Of a DNA stretch of 5,566 nucleotides, positions 1 to 5,566 are shown one piece after another. The DNA is from JAAYEA01 sp012689325 (GTDB taxonomy: Bacteria > Chloroflexota > Anaerolineae > JAAYEA01), in contig DAITVZ010000145.1 of NCBI GenBank assembly GCA_036841525.1, forward strand, positions 1-5,566, written 5' to 3'. The notes below the pieces were generated by a model. The model did not search any database and was not told the origin of the DNA. It saw only the letters and a program-made list of their open reading frames with translations. The position numbers and the translations under genes are program-made. Position 1 is the first letter of the stretch. The number at the start of each line of letters is the position of its first letter.

Positions 1-44
1 CTGAGGGCCTGGGCCGGGCGGGAGAGGACACCTTAAGGCATCTA

Positions 45-73
45 TTGACAGCCGCTATTCGGCACACTATAAT
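45..73 (+). promoter_or_regulatory. Consensus sigma-70 promoter of the operon
   Basis: TTGACA lies at 45-50 and TATAAT at 68-73, separated by exactly 17 bp, so both hexamers and the spacer equal the housekeeping sigma consensus. Transcription would start near 78-81, giving a 5' leader of roughly 22-25 nt before the deacetylase start at 103. The region is locally AT-rich in otherwise GC-rich DNA. The spacer holds a short GCCG/CGGC inverted repeat (51-54 and 60-63), which may be chance. The match is seen directly; promoter activity is inferred. Confidence 0.85.
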
Positions 74-84
74 AGATACTGTCG

Positions 85-94
85 AAGGAAAGGA
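85..94 (+). promoter_or_regulatory. Ribosome binding site of the deacetylase gene
   Basis: The purine run AAGGAAAGGA ends 8 nt before the ATG at 103. It supports this start, and an in-frame TAG at 73-75 leaves little room for an earlier one. Confidence 0.7.
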
Positions 95-102
95 TTCACA
101 CC

Positions 103-843
103 ATGAACCTCGGCGAGTTTTGGGCGCCGCACCAGGGCGCGGTCTCTCTGACCTTTGACGATGGCACCGAGAACCAGCTGCAGTTGGCCGTACCCCGCCT
201 GGATGCCTACGGGCTCAAGGGCACCTTTTACATCACCGCACGCGGCGACAACTGGCAAGAGCGCCTGGCCCCTTGGCGCGACGTGGCCGCCTCCGGCCAC
301 GAGATCGGCAACCACACCATTTCCCACACCTGCTCCAGCAACTATACCGGCAACCCCGGCCTGGAGGAAAGCTCCCTCGAAGCCATCGAGCGCGACATCA
401 TGATCGCGCAGGAGCGGCTGGAGCAGATCGCCCCGCACCAGAAGGAGTGGACCTTTGCCTATCCCTGCTATTGCACCCATGTGGGGCGCGGCGAGGGGCG
501 GCAGAGCTATGTGCCGGTGGTGGCTCGCCACTTTTTGGCCGGGCGGGTCGGCGGCGAGTACGGCTTTGGCAATCATCCCGCCGTGGTGGACCTGCCGGCG
601 GCCTGGGGGCTCCCCACCGACCGCATGAGCGGGTTCGAGATGATCGGCCTGGCGGAGGAGCTGACCGCCCAGGGGCGTTGGGTGATCCTCGTCTTTCACC
701 AGATCAACGGCAGCCGGCTCACCGTGGGCAGCCACGACTTTGAGACGTTGCTGCGGCATCTCCAGCGCCGCTCCGACGCCATCTGGACGGCCCCGGTGGT
801 GGACGTGGCGCGCAAGATCGCGCAGTGGCAAGCCAACCAGTAG
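103..843 (+). CDS. Polysaccharide deacetylase family protein (NodB/CE4 domain), cytoplasmic
   Basis: This 246-residue protein is almost entirely one NodB-homology domain, the fold of metal-dependent enzymes that remove N- or O-acetyl groups from sugars. Motif 1 is TFDDG at residues 17-21, with D19 the expected base and D20 a metal ligand. Motif 2 is HTISH at 71-75, the H-[ST]-x-x-H metal pair, preceded by GHEIGN. Motif 3 appears as FAYPCY at 118-123, without the arginine common in chitin and peptidoglycan deacetylases. VFHQIN at 197-202 gives the late histidine (H199). There is no signal peptide or membrane segment, so it probably acts inside the cell on a small or imported substrate rather than on cell wall. 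It is the first gene after the promoter, 36 nt ahead of an aminotransferase and upstream of transporter genes. The fold is secure; the substrate is unknown. It resembles the gellan-lyase-like subgroup of CE4 domains from memory, which was not checked. Confidence 0.9.
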   Translation: MNLGEFWAPHQGAVSLTFDDGTENQLQLAVPRLDAYGLKGTFYITARGDNWQERLAPWRDVAASGHEIGNHTISHTCSSNYTGNPGLEESSLEAIERDIMIAQERLEQIAPHQKEWTFAYPCYCTHVGRGEGRQSYVPVVARHFLAGRVGGEYGFGNHPAVVDLPAAWGLPTDRMSGFEMIGLAEELTAQGRWVILVFHQINGSRLTVGSHDFETLLRHLQRRSDAIWTAPVVDVARKIAQWQANQ

Positions 844-864
844 GTAGAAGCAAAGAATATATCT

Positions 865-873
865 AGAGGAGAG
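865..873 (+). promoter_or_regulatory. Ribosome binding site of the aminotransferase gene
   Basis: AGAGGAGAG ends about 6 nt before the ATG at 880 and fixes that start. The 36-nt gap after the deacetylase stop shows no convincing separate promoter, so the two genes are probably co-transcribed. Confidence 0.7.
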
Positions 874-879
874 AGCAAC

Positions 880-2151
880 ATGGCGAAATTGGCGATTAAC
901 GGCGGCGACAAGCTGATCAACCGGCCCTTGGGCAAACCGTGGCCCATCTATGACGAGCGCGAGGAAAAGGCGCTGCTGGACGTGTTGCACAGCGGCATGT
1001 GGTGGCGCGGCGGCGAGCGGCTCAAGGGCTCCGAGTCCAAGGTGAGCGCCATCGAGGACGCCTTCGCGGCGTACCATCAGGCCAAGTACGGCGTGGCCGT
1101 GACCAACGGCACCGTGGCCATCGAGTGCGCGCTCCGCGCGGCGGGCGTGGAGGCGGGGCACGAGGTCATCGTCCCGGCCCTCACCTTTGTGGCCAGCGCC
1201 ACCGCCATCGTGATGGTCAACGCGGTGCCGATCTTTGCCGACATCGACCCCAAGACCTTTAACCTGGACCCGGACGCCTTCGAGGCGGCCATCACCCCCA
1301 AGACCAAGGCGGTGGTGGTGGTGCACAACGGCGGCTACCCGGCGGACATGGACCGCATCATCGAGATCGCCAAGCGCCACAACGTGGTCGTGGTGGAAGA
1401 CTGCGCGCACGCGCACGGCTCCGAGTGGCGCGGCACGCGGGTGGGCGCGCTTTCCGGCCTGGGCACCTTTAGCTTCCAGGCCTTCAAGCCCTTCACCTGC
1501 GGCGAGGGCGGCATGGTCATCACCAACAATGAGAAATACGCCGAGCGGGCCTTTTCCTATCACCACATCGGCCGGCTGCCCGGGCGGCCCTTTTACGAGT
1601 TCCACGTGCTGGGCAGCAACCTGCGCATGACCGAGTGGCAGGGCGCGATCCTGCTGGCGCAGCTTACCCGGCTGGACGAGCAGATCGAGACCCGCGAGCG
1701 AAACGGCAAATACCTGGACGAGGGCCTGAAGCAGATCGAGGGCGTGAACCCTATCGCCCGCGACCCGCGGGTGACCCGCTGGGGCTTCTATTATCGCAAC
1801 TTTCTCTACGATCAAGAGGCCTTTGGCGGCGTGCCGCGGGACACCTTTATCCAGGCGGTGCGGGCCGAGGGCGCACCCATCGGCGCCGGCGCGCATGGGC
1901 GGCCGATCTACCAGAACCCCGTCTTTTTGGAGATGAACTTTGGCGAAACCGGCTGCCCCATCAAGTGCCCGCTCTACGGCGAGCCGGTGGATTTCACCAA
2001 GGTCTATTGCCCACAGGCCGAGCATGCCTCGACCAACATCGCCCTGAGCATCCCGCACGCCAATTTCCTCGGCGGCACCGAGGATATCGAGCTGATTCTG
2101 GAGGCGATCCGCAAGGTGCGCGCGAACATCGGCGAGCTCAAAAGCGCCTAA
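880..2151 (+). CDS. DegT/DnrJ/EryC1/StrS family PLP-dependent aminotransferase
   Basis: This 423-residue fold-type I aminotransferase belongs to the family that transfers an amino group to keto-sugars or keto-cyclitols, commonly from glutamate or glutamine. It is a usual length. The N-terminal LAINGGDKLI and WPIYDEREEKALLDVL lead to the substrate and cofactor region, with VTNGTVAIECAL at 74-85 as the phosphate-binding segment. EDCAHAHG at 173-180 supplies D174 for the pyridine nitrogen. FSFQAFKPFTCGEGGM at 197-212 supplies K203, the expected Schiff-base lysine. GGYPADMDRI (151-160) is a further family motif. The EDCAHAHG variant, with His where many members have Gln, recalls inosose aminotransferases and 3-amino-5-hydroxybenzoate synthases; this is from memory and only suggestive. 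It sits between a deacetylase and an ABC importer, so an amino sugar or aminocyclitol is plausible. It could instead be a nucleotide-sugar aminotransferase, although no other sugar-nucleotide gene is in view. Confidence 0.93.
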   Translation: MAKLAINGGDKLINRPLGKPWPIYDEREEKALLDVLHSGMWWRGGERLKGSESKVSAIEDAFAAYHQAKYGVAVTNGTVAIECALRAAGVEAGHEVIVPALTFVASATAIVMVNAVPIFADIDPKTFNLDPDAFEAAITPKTKAVVVVHNGGYPADMDRIIEIAKRHNVVVVEDCAHAHGSEWRGTRVGALSGLGTFSFQAFKPFTCGEGGMVITNNEKYAERAFSYHHIGRLPGRPFYEFHVLGSNLRMTEWQGAILLAQLTRLDEQIETRERNGKYLDEGLKQIEGVNPIARDPRVTRWGFYYRNFLYDQEAFGGVPRDTFIQAVRAEGAPIGAGAHGRPIYQNPVFLEMNFGETGCPIKCPLYGEPVDFTKVYCPQAEHASTNIALSIPHANFLGGTEDIELILEAIRKVRANIGELKSA

Positions 2152-2165
2152 CGCGCCGCCGCAAC

Positions 2166-2192
2166 TTGGCCGCGAAGGGGGTGATCGGCCAA
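2166..2192 (+). promoter_or_regulatory. Weak stem-loop after the aminotransferase gene
   Basis: TTGGCCG at 2166-2172 and CGGCCAA at 2186-2192 are exact inverted repeats around a 13-nt loop, starting 14 nt after the stop codon. No U-tract follows, so it is not an intrinsic terminator by sequence. It may be a minor mRNA structure or chance in GC-rich DNA. Confidence 0.3.
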
Positions 2193-2229
2193 ACCATCAT
2201 CCGGAGCGCTGCGAACCAAAGGAAACCGG

Positions 2230-2244
2230 GCTATTGGCAATAGC
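2230..2244. promoter_or_regulatory. 15-bp palindrome before the binding-protein gene, possible operator
   Basis: GCTATTGGCAATAGC is a perfect inverted repeat of 7-bp arms around one central G. It ends 26 nt before the ATG at 2271 and 14 nt before the Shine-Dalgarno. It is AT-rich inside a GC-rich gap. GCTATT also occurs at 54-59 and AATAG at 71-75 in the operon promoter, and CTATTG at 42-47. It could be a transcription-factor site or, in RNA, a 6-bp stem with a GGC loop near the ribosome site. No convincing -10 element lies downstream, so a dedicated promoter here is not supported. Confidence 0.4.
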
Positions 2245-2258
2245 ATGACCGCATACCC

Positions 2259-2264
2259 AGGAGG
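2259..2264 (+). promoter_or_regulatory. Strong Shine-Dalgarno of the binding-protein gene
   Basis: AGGAGG, a full match to the anti-Shine-Dalgarno core, sits 6 nt before the ATG at 2271. It is the strongest ribosome site in the window, in line with the excess of binding protein over permease usual in ABC importers. Confidence 0.85.
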
Positions 2265-2270
2265 ATATCA

Positions 2271-4289
2271 ATGGCTGAATCCAAGAATCTGACCAGAAGG
2301 AACTTTCTCAAGATCACGGCGATGGCTGCGGTGGGCGCGCTGGCGGCCTCGTGCGCCGCCCCGTCCGAGCCGACCTCGGCGCCGGCCGCGCCCACGTCCG
2401 CTCCCGCCGCGCCCACGAGCGCGCCGGCGGCCCCGACGGCCACGCCGCAGCCCGCCAGCAAGTACGGCGAATCCCCCCTGCTGGCCGAGATGGTCAAGGC
2501 GGGCACGCTGCCCCCGGTCGACGAGCGGCTGCCCGAAGACGTCTTGGTGGTTGACGCTGGCGAGGGTGTGCTCAACCCGGCGATGAAGACCTTCGAGATC
2601 GGCAAGTATGGCGGGACCATGCGCTACGTCACGGCGCGCACCGACCTCTGCGCCGAGATGTGGGACGCCAACTGCGAGCCGCCGTTCCGGGCGCCCGGCA
2701 GCCTGCGCGCCGCCAGCCTAGCCGAGCTCAAACCCAACCTGTTCAAGGGGTTCGAGATCAGCCCGGACCAGAACACGATCACCTGGCACATGCGCAAGGG
2801 GCTCAAGTGGTCCGACGGCCAGCCTTGCACCACCGCCGACGTCAAGTTCTGGTACGAGGACGTGCTGCTGAACACGGACATCACCCCCATCCCGGGCAAG
2901 ATCTACAAGGCCGGCAACCGCACCGACGGCGAGGTCATGAAGCTGGAGGTGGTGGACGACTATACCTTCAAGACCGCCATGACCACACCCAACCTGGCCC
3001 TGGTGGAGATCCGCTCGCGCTATAGCGACAACTGGCACAACCTGATGCGGCCGGCCCACTATATGAAGCAGTTCCACAAGAAATACGCCGACGCCGCCGC
3101 GCTGAAAAAGATGCTGGACGACGCCAAGCTCCCCGAGGCCGAGTGGGCCAAGTACTATCTGCAACGGGATGAGGGCAAGCTGGGCTGGACGGTCGCCAGC
3201 TCGGTGGACCCGAACTATCCGGTGCTCTACCCCTGGAAGTTCGAGAAGGAATCCGCCGGCGTCCGGACCTGGGTGCGCAACCCCTACTATTGCAAGGTGG
3301 ACCCGCAAGGCAACCAGTTGCCCTATATCGACCGGCTGCGCATCGAGTTCGTGAGCAACGCCGAGGCCGTGACCATGAAGATCATCGCCGGCGAGTGCGA
3401 CCATGCGCGCGAATACGCCAGCATGCTCAACTATTCCTTGTACAAGGAAAACGAGGCCAAGGGCAACTTTATCGCCCAGATGTATCCGACCTTCACGGCG
3501 CCCTTGGGGCTGCGCTTCAACTTTACCCATCCCGATGAGAACTGGCGCAAGCTGGTGCGAGACGTGCGCTTCCGCAAGGCCCTGAACATGGCCGTCGACC
3601 ATGCCAAGATCGTGGACACCGTCTTTAAGGGCTACGGCAAGGGGCCGGAGCTGTTGGGCGTGAGCTATGACGCCAAGGCGGCCAGCGCGCTCTTGGACGA
3701 GATGGGCCTGGACAAGAAGGACTCGGAAGGCTGGCGCCTCGGCTTTGACGGCAAGCGCCTGATCTTCCCGCTGGAAGTGGTCCAGGGCTACTCGCCGGAC
3801 CAGGATTCGATCTGCACGCTGTTGGTGGAATACTGGCAAGACATCGGCCTCAAGACCGACTATCGCCAGGTCGAGTCCACGCTCTATACCACCCGCAACA
3901 CCAATAACGAGCTCTGGGTGAACATGAGCTGGGCGCACACCGGGTTCTGGCGCAGCGGCCCCAACACGCAGGACTACCAGACCTCGGCGGCGCGGCTCTG
4001 GCAGATGTGGAACGACTCGGGCGGCAAGGAAGGCGAGGAGCCAGAGGCGTGGGCCAAGCGGCTCTACGAGATCGGCAACATCGCCGATAGCTACCTGATG
4101 TCCGCCGAGGACGTGAGCAAACTCCACGCCGAGATGTTCGCCCTCATCAAGGAGCAGCAGCCCCTGGTGCTGCCCGTGGACGAGACGATGCAGTTGCTGG
4201 TGCTCTCCAACAAGCTGGCCAACGTCCCGATGGAGGGGATCGTCACCCTCGCCTCGATGACGGTGGAACAGTGGTACTTCAAGTCGTAA
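2271..4289 (+). CDS. ABC transporter substrate-binding lipoprotein, family 5 (SBP_bac_5)
   Basis: This 672-residue extracytoplasmic receptor would hand its ligand to the permeases encoded next. Residues 8-14, TRRNFLK, form a twin-arginine export motif. A hydrophobic stretch follows, ending LAASC, with C28 as the probable lipidated cysteine. Residues 35-61 are a flexible Ala/Pro/Ser/Thr linker with three TSAPAAP units. The mature domain shows family hallmarks: TWHMRKGLKWSDGQPCTTAD (171-190), RNPYY followed by LPYIDRLRIEF (336-360) and RDVRFRKALNMAVDHAKI (430-447). It is longer than typical Dpp/Opp receptors. The segment LPPVDERLPED (80-90) plus EIGKYGG (109-115) recalls the large subgroup often found in carbohydrate loci, of which AgpA for alpha-galactosides is the example I remember. 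The ligand may therefore be an oligosaccharide or amino sugar; a peptide remains possible. The Tat signal suggests it folds before export. Confidence 0.93.
   Translation: MAESKNLTRRNFLKITAMAAVGALAASCAAPSEPTSAPAAPTSAPAAPTSAPAAPTATPQPASKYGESPLLAEMVKAGTLPPVDERLPEDVLVVDAGEGVLNPAMKTFEIGKYGGTMRYVTARTDLCAEMWDANCEPPFRAPGSLRAASLAELKPNLFKGFEISPDQNTITWHMRKGLKWSDGQPCTTADVKFWYEDVLLNTDITPIPGKIYKAGNRTDGEVMKLEVVDDYTFKTAMTTPNLALVEIRSRYSDNWHNLMRPAHYMKQFHKKYADAAALKKMLDDAKLPEAEWAKYYLQRDEGKLGWTVASSVDPNYPVLYPWKFEKESAGVRTWVRNPYYCKVDPQGNQLPYIDRLRIEFVSNAEAVTMKIIAGECDHAREYASMLNYSLYKENEAKGNFIAQMYPTFTAPLGLRFNFTHPDENWRKLVRDVRFRKALNMAVDHAKIVDTVFKGYGKGPELLGVSYDAKAASALLDEMGLDKKDSEGWRLGFDGKRLIFPLEVVQGYSPDQDSICTLLVEYWQDIGLKTDYRQVESTLYTTRNTNNELWVNMSWAHTGFWRSGPNTQDYQTSAARLWQMWNDSGGKEGEEPEAWAKRLYEIGNIADSYLMSAEDVSKLHAEMFALIKEQQPLVLPVDETMQLLVLSNKLANVPMEGIVTLASMTVEQWYFKS
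2373..2435 (+). repeat. Threefold TSAPAAP coding repeat in the lipoprotein linker
   Basis: Three consecutive 7-codon units encode TSAPAAP (residues 35-55), followed by TATPQP. The DNA copies differ at synonymous positions, so the repeat is conserved as protein rather than as a fresh DNA duplication. Such Thr/Ala/Pro linkers behind the lipidated cysteine space the receptor from the membrane and are common in Chloroflexota lipoproteins. Confidence 0.8.
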
Positions 4290-4301
4290 CGCGATGACCT
4301 T

Positions 4302-4337
4302 GGGTGTGGGGCGGCGGAATACCGCCGCCCCACACCC
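4302..4337 (+). promoter_or_regulatory. Perfect 16-bp-stem hairpin between binding protein and permease
   Basis: The arm at 4302-4317 (GGGTGTGGGGCGGCGG) is exactly complementary to 4322-4337 around the tetraloop AATA; 14 of the 16 pairs are G-C. It starts 12 nt after the binding-protein stop and ends 24 nt before the likely permease start. The following bases, CATCCTGCTCTC, are not a T-run, so it does not fit a standard intrinsic terminator. The position is that of the hairpins which, in other binding-protein operons, stabilise the upstream mRNA and lower downstream gene output. It could also be a copy of a dispersed palindromic repeat. Confidence 0.8.
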
Positions 4338-4349
4338 CATCCTGCTCTC

Positions 4350-4354
4350 GAGGA
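4350..4354 (+). promoter_or_regulatory. Ribosome binding site deciding the permease start
   Basis: GAGGA ends 7 nt before the ATG at 4362 but only 1 nt before the ATG at 4356. The spacing favours 4362 as the true start. Confidence 0.65.
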
Positions 4355-4361
4355 AATGCAG

Positions 4362-5360
4362 ATGCTCCAATACATCTTACGGCGCATCGTGATCGTCATC
4401 CCGTTGTTGGTGCTGATCTCGATGGTCTCGTTCATGCTTATCGAGTTGCCGCCGGGCGACTATTTGGTGCAGTACATCGCCACCATCGAGAATACCACCG
4501 GCGAGCGCCCCACCGAGGCGGAGATCGCCTCGCTGCGGGCCATGTACGGGCTCGACCAGCCGGTGATCGTCCGCTACTTTCGTTGGATCACCAATGTGCT
4601 GCGCGGCGACCTGGGCCGCTCCTTTCAGCACAACAAGAACGTGGTTGAGCTGTTGCGCGAGCGCGTGCCCTTGACCATGGCCGTAACGCTGGTGGCCATG
4701 ATCTTTTCCTGGGCGGTGGCCGTGCCCATCGGCATCTTTTCCGCCGTCCGCCAGTATTCGCTTTTCGACTATATCTTTACCTTCATCGGCTTTATCGGGT
4801 TGGCAACCCCTTCGTTCTTGCTAGCGCTGGTCATCCTGTGGATCGCGCTCTCCAGATTCGGCTTTAGCGCCTCCGGGCTTTTCTCTTCCGAGTTTATCGA
4901 CGCACCCTGGAGCTGGGCCAAGTTCGTGGACCTGCTCAAGCACATCTGGATTCCCGCCATCATCTTGGGCTTTAGCGGCACCGCCGGGCTGATCCGCACC
5001 ATGCGGGCGAACCTGCTGGATGAGCTGCGCAAGCCTTACGTCACCACCGCCCGCGCCAAGGGCCTGACCGAGCGCAAGCTCATTTTCAAGTACCCGGTGC
5101 GCGTGGCGATCAACCCGTTGATCAGCAACATCGGCTCGCTCCTGCCGGAGCTCTTTTCCGGCAGCACGCTGGTGGCCATCGTGCTCAATCTGCAAACCGT
5201 CGGCCCGGTGCTGCTCAACTCGCTGCTCAGCCAGGACATGTATGTCGCCGGGAGCATCATCCTGATTCTCAGCACCCTCACCGTCATCGGAACGCTGATC
5301 TCGGATATCCTCCTGGCCTGGTCTGACCCGCGCATCCGCTTCGAGGGGGGTATCCGATGA
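4362..5360 (+). CDS. ABC transporter permease, DppB/OppB type
   Basis: This 332-residue inner-membrane subunit (334 if started at 4356) forms half of the translocation channel. The start at 4362 is chosen from the ribosome-site spacing and because family members begin MLxYILRR. Six membrane segments are apparent at about 9-28, 103-128, 136-163, 194-212, 253-276 and 295-319. The large outer loop after the first contains LPPGDYLVQYIA (29-40), where peptide permeases typically have PGDP, and GLDQPVIVRYFRWI. The EAA-type cytoplasmic loop that docks on the ATPase is at about 221-245, including YVTTARAKGLTERKLIFKYP. The C-terminus has the usual SDPRIRF. It follows the binding protein across a hairpin and overlaps the next permease by 4 bp. 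The PGDY form matches permeases that, as I recall, accompany long carbohydrate-type family-5 receptors. Family assignment is firm; substrate is not. Confidence 0.93.
   Translation: MLQYILRRIVIVIPLLVLISMVSFMLIELPPGDYLVQYIATIENTTGERPTEAEIASLRAMYGLDQPVIVRYFRWITNVLRGDLGRSFQHNKNVVELLRERVPLTMAVTLVAMIFSWAVAVPIGIFSAVRQYSLFDYIFTFIGFIGLATPSFLLALVILWIALSRFGFSASGLFSSEFIDAPWSWAKFVDLLKHIWIPAIILGFSGTAGLIRTMRANLLDELRKPYVTTARAKGLTERKLIFKYPVRVAINPLISNIGSLLPELFSGSTLVAIVLNLQTVGPVLLNSLLSQDMYVAGSIILILSTLTVIGTLISDILLAWSDPRIRFEGGIR
5343..5350 (+). promoter_or_regulatory. Ribosome binding site of the second permease gene
   Basis: GAGGGGGG lies inside the end of the first permease gene and ends 6 nt before the ATG at 5357. 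Together with the ATGA overlap it points to translational coupling of the two permeases. Confidence 0.65.
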
Positions 5361-5566
5361 CCACCGCAGAGATCGCGTCCGGCCAGGCCCCAGAGACCCA
5401 GGAAGAGCAGCGGGTCTACACGGCAACCCAGGCCCAGTTGATCTGGTGGCGGTTCCGGCGGCACAAGCTCGCCATGGTTGGCGGCACGATCCTGGCGGTG
5501 CTCTATCTCCTGGCGATCTTGTGCGAGTTCTTTAGCCCCTACCTGGTGGGGACGCGTCACGACAAC
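5357..5566 (+). CDS. ABC transporter permease, DppC/OppC type (5' part only)
   Basis: Seventy codons are present before the window ends, still open. The start overlaps the upstream stop as ATGA (5357-5360). Residues 1-28 are a polar cytoplasmic tail rich in Gln, Glu and Thr. WWRFRRHKLAMVGG (30-43) is the N-terminal signature of DppC/OppC-type permeases, and the first membrane helix follows at about 38-62, ending EFFSPY. It would pair with the preceding permease to form the channel. The EAA loop and remaining helices lie beyond the window, so completeness cannot be judged. Partner ATPases would be expected further downstream. Confidence 0.88.
   Translation, partial: MTTAEIASGQAPETQEEQRVYTATQAQLIWWRFRRHKLAMVGGTILAVLYLLAILCEFFSPYLVGTRHDN

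Noticed and set aside
1..36. Possible end of an upstream gene: the frame from base 1 is open for 11 codons and ends in TAA at 34-36
   Set aside because: Eleven codons cannot be assigned or distinguished from chance. Nothing else identifiable lies between 1 and the promoter.
47..83. GACAG (47-51) and CTGTC (79-83) inverted repeat flanking the promoter core
   Set aside because: Arms are only 5 bp and 27 bp apart and overlap the -35 hexamer; too weak to call an operator.
67..2058. A 663-codon open frame on the minus strand spanning the deacetylase and aminotransferase genes
   Set aside because: It is antisense to two genes with intact catalytic motifs. Its product is a His/Val/Gly/Ala-rich sequence typical of the reverse complement of GC-biased codons, with no recognisable domain.
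2234..2262. TTGGCA (2234-2239) as a -35 box of a promoter for the binding-protein gene
   Set aside because: At 17 bp spacing the -10 position reads CCCAGG, with no TATAAT-like hexamer nearby.
4302..4350. Reading the strong hairpin as a Rho-independent terminator ending the operon
   Set aside because: No T-run follows the stem, and the next gene is the functionally required permease on the same strand.
2718..4370. A 550-codon open frame on the minus strand opposite the binding-protein gene
   Set aside because: Same composition artefact: low-complexity antisense translation opposite a clear SBP_bac_5 gene, with no family motif.

Overview
The window looks like one end of a catabolic or transport operon from a GC-rich bacterium, most likely a Chloroflexota member (Anaerolineae or Caldilineae type). 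That placement is an inference. It rests on a solute-binding lipoprotein with a twin-arginine RRNFLK signal and a TSAPAAP-repeat linker running into TATPQP, together with high GC and strong G/C at third codon positions. No rRNA, tRNA, CRISPR array, transposase or phage gene is visible.

Layout, all on the + strand: a promoter exactly matching the sigma-70 consensus (TTGACA, 17 bp, TATAAT) at 45-73; a NodB-type (CE4) deacetylase with no signal peptide (103-843); a DegT/DnrJ/EryC1/StrS-family PLP aminotransferase (880-2151); a 119-bp gap holding a 15-bp palindrome and the strongest Shine-Dalgarno of the window; a large family-5 (SBP_bac_5) lipoprotein (2271-4289); a 66 to 72-bp gap holding a perfect 16-bp-stem hairpin; a DppB/OppB-type permease (best start 4362, end 5360); and, overlapping it by ATGA, the first 70 codons of a DppC/OppC-type permease that runs off the window. 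The matching ATPase genes are not in the window and may lie downstream.

The most economical reading is a single transcript. The lipoprotein captures a substrate outside the membrane, and the two permeases plus ATPases from elsewhere import it. The cytoplasmic deacetylase and the aminotransferase then act on it or on a product. The deacetylase and aminotransferase suggest an N-acetylated amino sugar, aminocyclitol or similar compound rather than a plain peptide. The long binding protein and the PGDY-type permease resemble carbohydrate-linked members of the family. The substrate is not determined by the sequence.

The parts most worth a second look are regulatory: the exact-consensus promoter, related GCTATT/AATAG elements before the first gene and before the binding-protein gene, and the strong hairpin between binding protein and permease. 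That hairpin lacks a U-tract and is better read as an expression-balancing element than as a terminator.
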